Notes under the pieces: generated by a model
The model's database searches: none
What the model saw: the letters and a program-made list of their open reading frames with translations, nothing else
Told to the model about the DNA's origin: nothing
Translations under genes and position numbers: made by a program
DNA from: Planctomycetota bacterium
GTDB lineage: Bacteria; Planctomycetota; Phycisphaerae; Phycisphaerales; SM1A02
Assembly (NCBI GenBank): GCA_003671025.1
Contig: QWPW01000028.1
Coordinates: forward strand, 1 to 45,310
Length of the DNA stretch: 45,310 nt
Direction of reading: 5' to 3'
Part shown: one piece after another, positions 26,799 to 33,992 of the stretch
How positions within the stretch are numbered: position 1 is the first letter of the stretch
Layout of the letters: each line of letters opens with the position of its first letter

Positions 26799-27749
26799 AT
26801 GCGCGACGCACTCAACGCACTCTTTGTTGGAAGCTTCGCGATCAGTCTCTGCTGTGGACTTCTTGGGTGCACTGCGCCACAAGCGCGGAGTTGTTCAGGC
26901 GCGCCGCTCGATCGCCCGACGATGGCGCCTGAGAAACGTGCGCGCCTCGAAGCAGACCTTCGTGCCGCCGAGATTGCGGCGCAAGAAGCGCCCGAGAGTG
27001 AGGACGCCGCGATTTGGGTTGGCCGACGATTGAGTTACCTCGGGCGCTACCAAGATGCGATCGCGTACTACACCGACGCCATCGCGCAATTCGGCGCGAC
27101 GGCGAAGTTGTTGCGTCATCGCGGGCATCGATACATCACGGTGCGTGAGTTCGATCGCGCGCGCGAAGATCTTGCGAACGCGTGGCTGCTCGCCGCCGCG
27201 CAACTTGATGCTGTGGAGCCGGATGGCATTCCAACTGCGGCGGGTCCTCGCTCCACACTCAAAGGAAACATCGCGTATCACCGAGCGCTTGCGGAGTTTT
27301 GTCTGGGCGACTTCGAGAGTGCGCGCATCCATTGGCGCGACGCGATTGATGTGGCGACGAATGATGACTCACGCGTCGCGGCGCTCTATTGGCTCGCGGT
27401 CACCGAGTTCGAGCGCGGATCTGCGACCGACGCACTTGCCGCACTCGACTTGATCACGCCGTCGATGGATGTGCAAGAGAATCAAACCTATCTCCAACTC
27501 GCACTGCTGTTGAAGGGAACGCGCGACGCGAACGCACTTCTCGCGACAGACAGCGCGTTGGGTATCGGCGTCGATCGCGCCACATTGGGTTTTGGAAAGG
27601 CGATGCACGCGCGATACATCCTCAAGGATGAACGCCAATCGCAGCGATTTCTCGAAGAAACCGCGGGCCTCGCTGAGTGGGCGGCATTCGGTGTGATCGC
27701 AAGCGACGCAATGCTCGCGCGCGAAGCTGCGCACGAATCGACGCGCTGA
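26799..27749 (+). CDS. TPR-repeat lipoprotein
   Basis: A 316-residue lipoprotein. The ATG at 26799 gives the signal MRDALNALFVGSFAISLCCG followed by the lipobox LLGC; an ORF start 96 bases upstream would bury the signal. The mature region is built of TPR-like helix pairs, for example AAIWVGRRLSYLGRYQDAIA, YYTDAIAQFGATAKLLRHRG and AYHRALAEFCLGDFESARIH. Such envelope TPR lipoproteins act as protein-protein scaffolds; the partner is unknown. The gene converges with yjdF, with 10 bases between stops. Confidence 0.8.
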   Translation: MRDALNALFVGSFAISLCCGLLGCTAPQARSCSGAPLDRPTMAPEKRARLEADLRAAEIAAQEAPESEDAAIWVGRRLSYLGRYQDAIAYYTDAIAQFGATAKLLRHRGHRYITVREFDRAREDLANAWLLAAAQLDAVEPDGIPTAAGPRSTLKGNIAYHRALAEFCLGDFESARIHWRDAIDVATNDDSRVAALYWLAVTEFERGSATDALAALDLITPSMDVQENQTYLQLALLLKGTRDANALLATDSALGIGVDRATLGFGKAMHARYILKDERQSQRFLEETAGLAEWAAFGVIASDAMLAREAAHESTR

Positions 27750-27759
27750 GCGACGCGCG

Positions 27760-28389
27760 CTATCGCTCTGCGGCGAGTTCTCGATCATGTTCTTTCGCAA
27801 GCAACGCGAGCGCGGAGATCGCGCCGAATAAACACGCCGCCATATCCCACTGCGTGTCCCACACATCACCTTGCATCGCGAGGTAGTGATCCGCATCGGC
27901 ACCAAAGCAAAGTGCCGCAAGAAACTCGAGCAACTCAAACGCCGCGGAAAACGCCAGGCAATATCCGAGAATCGTGATCACGCGCCATCCACGCTTCGCG
28001 ATCACATGTTGGCGAAGCACGAGTTCGCGCGCGAGAATCGCTGGAACGAACCCTTGAAGAAAGTGCCCCGCGCGGTCGTAGTCATTGCGATCGCGACCGA
28101 GCAGCTCTTGCACCCACTCACCGAGCGGAACAAACTCGTAGGTGTACTTGCCGCCAATCACCAAGAAGATCGCGTGCATCGCGAGAAGACAAAAGAGCAA
28201 CGGCGTGCAAGGCAATGTGCGCCACCAACCGAACCAACCAACCAGCGCGCCGATCACCCAGAAACATTCCAAGATCCATGTCAATCGGTCACGCGGATCA
28301 ATCGCGCTCCACACCAAAGCAAGAGCAACAACAAACACCACCACGAAGCGCCAACGATTCGTGTGTGTTGTGTGCGAACTCAGAACCAT
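27760..28389 (-). CDS. yjdF: YjdF/DUF2238-type membrane protein
   Basis: An inner-membrane protein of 209 residues with five to six helices. It carries the family hallmarks YDRAGHFLQGFVPA, the FELLEFLAALCFG segment and GDVWDTQWDMAACLFGA. The function of the family is unknown. Its ATG lies inside the end of the TM2 gene (10-base overlap), so both form a small operon. The N-terminal RWRFVVVFVVALALVWSAI is the first helix. Confidence 0.9.
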   Translation of the reverse strand: MVLSSHTTHTNRWRFVVVFVVALALVWSAIDPRDRLTWILECFWVIGALVGWFGWWRTLPCTPLLFCLLAMHAIFLVIGGKYTYEFVPLGEWVQELLGRDRNDYDRAGHFLQGFVPAILARELVLRQHVIAKRGWRVITILGYCLAFSAAFELLEFLAALCFGADADHYLAMQGDVWDTQWDMAACLFGAISALALLAKEHDRELAAER

Positions 28390-28673
28390 TCCTTCCTTCC
28401 ACGCTGATAGATCCGCACGAACTCTTCGTCAGACTTCGTCAGGTACATGATGCCTTCCACGAGCCCAATGATTCCCATCGCGGTCGCGCCAATACCACAC
28501 GTCAACAGTGACACGAGCAGCATGATGAGCCCCGCACTTGTGTACCCCAATACGAACTTGTGAATGCCAAGAGCCCCCAGCAGAATTCCAAACACGCCGC
28601 AGAGGACGCGCTTGCTGTCCAAAGAAGCATTCGGTGAATACGTTGGCGGCGCGGCATTAGGAAAGTTTGTCAT
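28380..28673 (-). CDS. TM2-domain membrane protein
   Basis: A 97-residue membrane protein. After a Pro/Asn-rich start (MTNFPNAAPPTYSPN) comes the TM2 domain: a first helix CGVFGILLGALGIHKFVLGY, with the characteristic GIHKFVLGYT turn, and a second helix LIMLLVSLLTCGIGATAMGI, followed by GLVEGIMYLTKSDEEF. The ATG at 28673 has AAAGGA about 11 bases upstream; longer frames are not supported. It is followed by an overlapping yjdF gene. TM2 proteins are widespread with no settled function. Confidence 0.88.
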   Translation of the reverse strand: MTNFPNAAPPTYSPNASLDSKRVLCGVFGILLGALGIHKFVLGYTSAGLIMLLVSLLTCGIGATAMGIIGLVEGIMYLTKSDEEFVRIYQRGRKEWF

Positions 28674-28850
28674 CGCTCGTTGATCCTTTGGGTAATACCA
28701 CAGCAGTGACTCGTGCGAACAGCGTACGCCGCCACGCAACAAGCACCAACCGCAGACGAGCGCAAAGTTTGGCGAATCGCGAAGTGATCCACAACATTGG
28801 AGGTCCAACGTGCCTCTTTGCAATTGTCCCGCCTCACCCATGCGCACTCT

Positions 28851-28958
28851 TCACCCCCACTGCGCAAGCAAGTGCGCGCGATCTGCGGCGTCGACGATGC
28901 CGTTGCCATCGATATCAGTGGAGCGCTCGATGCAAATGCCATCGAACCACATTCCCAT
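28851..28958 (-). pseudogene. Orphan dockerin-like fragment
   Basis: A 35-codon frame reading ...ERSTDIDGNGIVDAADRAHLL-AQWG then TGA. It is a single half of the dockerin-like C-terminal tag seen in this window. An in-frame TGA lies just upstream of its first ATG, and no signal peptide or other domain is present. It is probably the remnant of a degraded secreted-protein gene between the TM2 operon and the gene at 29087. A real short peptide is much less likely. Confidence 0.6.
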
Positions 28959-29086
28959 TGCAGAAACTCAGCGGCGAGAAGTGCGGTGATTGGTTGCGTG
29001 CGAATTGAGTGGTTGCGCGAGGATCCTCCGAGCTTTCTGGCGCTTTGCAACCATAGTTCTCGGTGAGCTTGGGTTATCTTTGGTGC

Positions 29087-31348
29087 ATGCTGCAATTGCT
29101 CATTCCTGTGTTGACCGCCGCGACTTTGAGCCACTTGGGCCTGGCCGCGCAGCCGTGCGCGCCGCTGCCGCATGTCGTGAGCTCGTGCAGCGACACATTC
29201 AGTTCGCAACGCGACGAGTCCTTGTGGTCGCGCGCAGACTTGAACACGTACATCGATCTCGCGCGCGAGCAGACGTTGAACGCGTGCGCGGAGCGCGGCA
29301 TCGAGCTGCCCAAGGATTTTCTCGCATGGATCGACGGTGACCCGATCGTGCGTGCGTCGGTCTTCGGTTGTCGGAAGAATCCGCTGCCGATTCTGCTCGC
29401 ACTTCGCTCGCTCGAGATTGACCTCGGCGAAGACATCGTGCGCCGCGACTACACGCAACTCGCGTTGGCCTTCGCGATCAACGACTCGTATCTCAAGCGC
29501 AGTCGCGCGAGCTCGCCGTGGAACGATGGCGCTGCGCCAGCCGCAGAGGACGCTCTTCCCGACATCACGCCGCGGCCCGCGCTCGTGCTCGAGATTCCTC
29601 GCGATCCGCGCGTCCTCGTGAACACAAAAGATGCCACGCGCGAGCTCGACCTCAATGATCACATCATCAACTTTCTCGAAGACCACGAGCAGATCGAAGC
29701 GGAAATCGCCGTGCAAGAGCTTCCTCCGTTGGAATACGACGAGAAGGGAATCGCCAAGCCGCAAGGCAAAGCCGTCACGGTGATGAAGAACGCGCCGCGC
29801 ACGCTTGTGGGCGCAGATGTGATCGCATCTGCTTCGCTGCAAGCCGAATTCAACGATTACATGCAGACGCACGGCCACGCTGCCACGAAGATCAACTGCG
29901 GCGATCGCACGGTGTATTGGCGGTCAGTCGAAGCGGTGCAAGACGCCGACGTCCGCAAAGAGATCGCCACGGCGCACACCATGTTTCACGATGCATACCG
30001 CGCGAAGGGGCGCATGCCCGCAGAGCGTGACGCAGCACCGACTGCCGCAGAGTCGATGGCGTGGTTCATTCGCAACGATCAACTCGAACCACTTGACAAT
30101 GCGAAGCCGCGCGCCGCCGCGAACAAACGTGGAAAACAAAAGTCCGCGTCGTCGTCGCAACCATTTCCCCTCAACGCGCCGTGGCCTGTGCTGATGATGT
30201 TGGTCGCGGATGATCAACCGCTGCGTGAACGCGAAGAGATCTGGCAAAAGTTTCGCGCCACTGGCGAAAAGAAAACTTACGGCGAGTACACCGGAGGCAT
30301 CGCACAGCAAGCCGACATGCAAGCGGCTCGGCGCGTGAGCCCATTCGCGTTCAACTACGGTTCGATCCAAATGATGTGGAAGGATGGCGGCGTCTGCGGC
30401 ACGATGGGAAACATCGGTGCGCGCACGCATCGCATTTGCGGCGAGCCCTCCTCAACCGCAGGACAACCCGGCCATTGCGCGTTGGTGCTCATGACTTACG
30501 ACGCCAAGACCAAGCGATTCGAGTGTCAAGGCGAGCAGTATGCGACCGGCGGTGATGAAGTGACCTCGGTGCATCACCCATGGAATCTCGATGATGTTGG
30601 CGGACGACGAGCCATGGTGTTTCACAAATGCATCGCGTGGGGAGTCAATGCCGATTTCGCATCGCTGCTCGACACGCTGGTGATGCGCTGCGCATTCGAG
30701 TCACTTCCCACGGAACAGCGCGCGGAGAAATGCAAGTCGTTCCTCATCGCAGGGATTGCCAGAAATCCGTTCGCCATCGCAGTTGTGGCTGCGAGCATCG
30801 CTGCCGCGCCAGATGCCAACTCCGCGATCGTGCTGCTCGATGCGTTCAACGCGACGCTCGACAAATCGCAACTAGGCACGGAGCGCCAACTCTACGGCGA
30901 TGCGGTGAAGGAACTCGTTCATGCGCGTGTGTTGGAGTTGCCTTCACCGAAGACGCAGGAGGCCGCGGCTTCACTCCTCGATGCCCTTGCCCTGCAGAAA
31001 TGCAGCAACGCGAAACTGCTCGCGCGTTGCTGGCGAGACGCGACGGGCGAAGAGGGTTTTGTCGACAACTGCGTCAAGGCCGCACAAACGTATGTCGCCA
31101 GCACCGATCGCTCCACCACCAAGCGCGCTGCAACGAAGTTCGCCGCAGACATCAGCGCTTGGGCAAAGACCATCAACGGCAAGTCTGCGCGCAACCTGTG
31201 GGCGTGCGCGATGCTGCAAGCCTTCGATCAGCATGAGTACATCACCATCAAGGGCAAAGCGTCGCTCGATCCATGCGTGCGAGAACTGTGCAAACACGCC
31301 GGTCGCGCGACGCCGCCGATGCCCGCGCCAAGCGCAAGTGCACCGTGA
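29087..31348 (+). CDS. Large secreted protein with transglutaminase-like Cys/His site
   Basis: A 753-residue exported protein (ATG 29087; a GTG at 29063 would add 8 residues). The signal peptide MLQLLIPVLTAATLSHLGLA is followed by a Cys-containing N-terminus. The middle has an acidic, Pro-rich segment. Around 30380-30480 the pattern DGGVCGTMGNIGARTHRICG then AGQPGHCALV, followed by HHPWNLDD, resembles the Cys-His-Asp layout of transglutaminase-like enzymes: Cys codon 30395-30397, His codon 30473-30475. The C-terminal 230 residues are Ala-rich helical repeats. Function unknown; a cysteine hydrolase or cross-linking enzyme acting outside the cytoplasm is a pattern-based guess. No operon partner. 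Confidence 0.75.
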   Translation: MLQLLIPVLTAATLSHLGLAAQPCAPLPHVVSSCSDTFSSQRDESLWSRADLNTYIDLAREQTLNACAERGIELPKDFLAWIDGDPIVRASVFGCRKNPLPILLALRSLEIDLGEDIVRRDYTQLALAFAINDSYLKRSRASSPWNDGAAPAAEDALPDITPRPALVLEIPRDPRVLVNTKDATRELDLNDHIINFLEDHEQIEAEIAVQELPPLEYDEKGIAKPQGKAVTVMKNAPRTLVGADVIASASLQAEFNDYMQTHGHAATKINCGDRTVYWRSVEAVQDADVRKEIATAHTMFHDAYRAKGRMPAERDAAPTAAESMAWFIRNDQLEPLDNAKPRAAANKRGKQKSASSSQPFPLNAPWPVLMMLVADDQPLREREEIWQKFRATGEKKTYGEYTGGIAQQADMQAARRVSPFAFNYGSIQMMWKDGGVCGTMGNIGARTHRICGEPSSTAGQPGHCALVLMTYDAKTKRFECQGEQYATGGDEVTSVHHPWNLDDVGGRRAMVFHKCIAWGVNADFASLLDTLVMRCAFESLPTEQRAEKCKSFLIAGIARNPFAIAVVAASIAAAPDANSAIVLLDAFNATLDKSQLGTERQLYGDAVKELVHARVLELPSPKTQEAAASLLDALALQKCSNAKLLARCWRDATGEEGFVDNCVKAAQTYVASTDRSTTKRAATKFAADISAWAKTINGKSARNLWACAMLQAFDQHEYITIKGKASLDPCVRELCKHAGRATPPMPAPSASAP

Positions 31349-31406
31349 CGCGCAAGTGAACTCGCGGCATACGAACAAGAACGAGAGAGGATCGACAATT
31401 AGTCGC

Positions 31407-32018
31407 TCACGACTCGCGTGCACTCGAATCCACTGCGATTCCCCACGTTTCGCGGAACTCCTCGGGCTCCACCCATGCGAGACCTTCGCGCGTACGACGC
31501 ATCGCGTCATCTATGAACTCGCAGGAAAGCAGCGCGCTGTCGACGGGAATCAATAGTGGATCAGGGCGGAAGCCCACACGCGCAAGGTCGAGCCGATCGG
31601 CTGCGAAACAGGTGTCGATGGTGACATCATCGGTCTTGATGGTCGACGTGTGCAGCTCACATGCGCGACGAAGTTGATCAAACGCAACGTCGTCGAGCGT
31701 GCGCACGACTCGTGCCGTGGTCGCGCAGATCGAGTCGTCAGCATGCATCTCGTCGCGACGAACACGAGCGATCCATGCGGCCGCGCGTTCGCCGTGCAGC
31801 GGGTCGCGTCGGTCATCTTCGCGAAACGAATCGTGAATGATCGCGAAGAGCCGCACCACGCGCGTGTCCGCTCTGGTGTGTTGCGCCACGAGCAATCCGT
31901 TGTGGCGCACGCGCCACCAATGCGCGACTCCATGCAATCCCCACGGACGCATCGCGCGCCGCGCCACATGCGCGAGCGCATGCGTGAGGAACAGGTCTTC
32001 ATGGAGCTGCGCGGACAT
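31407..32018 (-). CDS. HD-domain metal-dependent hydrolase
   Basis: A 203-residue cytoplasmic protein of the HD superfamily. The metal site is visible as H in GLHGVAHWWRV (about 29-32), the HD pair in FAIIHDSFREDD (about 62-63), His in CELHTST and the final Asp in AADRLDLARVG. Such proteins are usually phosphohydrolases acting on nucleotides or phosphoesters; substrate not predictable. It is divergent from the FHA-phosphatase gene across 242 bases and may share its regulatory region. Confidence 0.8.
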   Translation of the reverse strand: MSAQLHEDLFLTHALAHVARRAMRPWGLHGVAHWWRVRHNGLLVAQHTRADTRVVRLFAIIHDSFREDDRRDPLHGERAAAWIARVRRDEMHADDSICATTARVVRTLDDVAFDQLRRACELHTSTIKTDDVTIDTCFAADRLDLARVGFRPDPLLIPVDSALLSCEFIDDAMRRTREGLAWVEPEEFRETWGIAVDSSARES

Positions 32019-32260
32019 GAGAGCAGCCTAACCACGACGGAGCCGCGCGATTCTCGCTGAAACCGCGGCGAAACGCGGTCTTGCGCGAGATCGGTGCGCG
32101 CGCTCCCAGCGCGTCGCTTTGCTCCTGTCGCGACTTCGTCGGGCTCGCCAACACCAACGCCACCGAGCCTCGAAGTGCGCTCGCGCAACGGTATAGTCAG
32201 CAACGATATGGGCACACTCTTTGTCAGATGTGCGCCGCGCGATGCAGGAGAAACCCACAC

Positions 32261-33850
32261 GTGAACGAGACCCCGCGACGGCAAAGCACCGCGCTTCGGC
32301 TGGCGATTGTCGATGCACCGGACCAAGCTCCCGTGCTTCTTGCGCCGGGCGAGCGCTTAATCGTGGGACGCGGAAATGACTGCGGGTTGTGGATCAATCA
32401 TGTCTCGGTGTCGCGCAATCATGCAGTGCTCGCGTTCGATGCCAACGGCGCCACGGTAGAAGATTTGGGAAGTCGTCACGGCACGCGCGTGAACGGCGTG
32501 CCTGCTCGGGCGAAGCAACCTGTGCCCGTCCGCGCGGGCGATGTGCTGCAATTTGGTCCAACCTCGGTGCGTGTTGGTCATCACGTGGAACGCATCGCCA
32601 CGCAACTTGATCCCAATGAAGCCGACGATGTGCACACCATCGTGTTCGGTGCGCGCGGCGGCGCCGAGCATGCGATGCGCGTGCTCATCGATGTGGTGCG
32701 CACGATTCCGCTTGATGGTGATGAGGAGAGCGCGGGACAAATGATTCTCGAGCGCCTCATCGCGGCAACTCGACTCGAGCGCGGCTTGCTCGTGCGCGTG
32801 CTCGACGCGAACACCGACGCGGAAATCGTGGCCAGCGCGGGCACCCGCGGAGGTCCAGTGAGTCGCACCGTGCTCGCCGCCGCCGAAGATCTTTCGCGCG
32901 TGGCCCATCTCTCGCAAGAGCTCGATATTCGCGGCGCAGAAAGCATCGCGGGCAGCGGCGTGCGCGAAGCGGTGTGCGCGCGCATCGTGGCCGACGGCGC
33001 GGAGCGGCTCTATCTCTATCTTGATTCGCGGCAAGCGACGAGCTCGGTTGACGCGGGCATGGCTGAATTCGTCGGCGCCGCGGCGCGCATCATCGGCTTA
33101 GTGTTTGAGAGTTTTCAACGACGTCGTCTCGAAGAACTTCGCCAAGATGTCGCGCGCGCGCGCCTGGTGCAAGAGCGACTCATGCCGCTGGGTGTTGGCG
33201 AAAACAGCGCCGTGCGTTGGTGTTTGAAGAGCGTCCCCGGCGCGATGCTCGCGGGCGACTTCGCCGGCATGCTCACGCGCAGTGACGGCGCCGTGTTTGC
33301 GTGGGTGGGCGATGTCGCGGGCAAGGGCCCCGCCGCTGCGATGTTGATGGCGACGGCGCAAGCGTGGTTGCATGGAGCGGGCACGCATCTCGATCCGCTG
33401 GGCGCGATCGCGACCCGACTCAACGAGTTCATCTTTGAACGCAGCGACGTGAGCGAATTCGTCACCCTCTTCATGGCGGTGATTCACGCAGACGGTAAGA
33501 CCGAAGTCTGCGATGCGGGTCACGGCATCGCGTTTTGTGTGGCCGATGGCGCCGCCCATCGCCTCGATGTGGAGGGCGGCCCTCCACTGGGCGCCGTGAG
33601 TGGAATTGAGTATTCCACCTCCATGATTGAACTTTCGCCGGCAGCGCGACTGGTGATGGTGACTGACGGCGTGCATGAGCAACGATCAATTCAGGGCGAG
33701 CAGTTCAGCCTCGAGCGCATGCGGTCTCTGCTTTCCTCAAACAAAACCTGTGAATCTGATGTTGAACACCTCGTGCGCGATCTGGCCACGTTCGCCAACG
33801 CGCGATTTGATGACGACGTGACCATCCTCTCCATTCAACGGATTGCATGA
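32261..33850 (+). CDS. FHA-GAF-PP2C (SpoIIE-type) protein phosphatase
   Basis: A 529-residue signalling protein. The GTG at 32261 is chosen because GGAG lies about 10 bases upstream and the FHA domain starts soon after; the open frame extends 180 bases further but without domain sequence. Order: FHA phosphothreonine-binding domain (about 10-105: IVGRGNDC, HVSVSRNHAVL, LGSRHGTRVNG), a GAF-like region (about 125-285), a coiled linker (RRRLEELRQDVARARLVQER), and a SpoIIE/PP2C phosphatase (LAGDFAGMLT, WVGDVAGKGPAAAMLMATAQ, VCDAGHGIAF, MVTDGVHEQ, DDDVTILSI). It likely dephosphorylates Ser/Thr proteins when docked to a phosphopeptide. The Hanks-type kinase starts 142 bases downstream on the same strand and may be its partner. 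Confidence 0.92.
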   Translation: MNETPRRQSTALRLAIVDAPDQAPVLLAPGERLIVGRGNDCGLWINHVSVSRNHAVLAFDANGATVEDLGSRHGTRVNGVPARAKQPVPVRAGDVLQFGPTSVRVGHHVERIATQLDPNEADDVHTIVFGARGGAEHAMRVLIDVVRTIPLDGDEESAGQMILERLIAATRLERGLLVRVLDANTDAEIVASAGTRGGPVSRTVLAAAEDLSRVAHLSQELDIRGAESIAGSGVREAVCARIVADGAERLYLYLDSRQATSSVDAGMAEFVGAAARIIGLVFESFQRRRLEELRQDVARARLVQERLMPLGVGENSAVRWCLKSVPGAMLAGDFAGMLTRSDGAVFAWVGDVAGKGPAAAMLMATAQAWLHGAGTHLDPLGAIATRLNEFIFERSDVSEFVTLFMAVIHADGKTEVCDAGHGIAFCVADGAAHRLDVEGGPPLGAVSGIEYSTSMIELSPAARLVMVTDGVHEQRSIQGEQFSLERMRSLLSSNKTCESDVEHLVRDLATFANARFDDDVTILSIQRIA

Positions 33851-33992
33851 CAAAATACTTTTCAATCAACGCGATCCTCATCGCGAGTAGTACAAATCAC
33901 AATGTTGATGCGGCGAAGATAGACTGGCCCGCGCGAGTGCTCTGAAATCGCGGCTCACGAATCTGCGAAGGACGCTGACTTAGGAGTCTTCC

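Noticed and set aside
28670-29878. 402-codon minus-strand frame
   Set aside because: Antisense to the secreted protein gene at 29087; the dockerin-like remnant inside this span is in a different frame.
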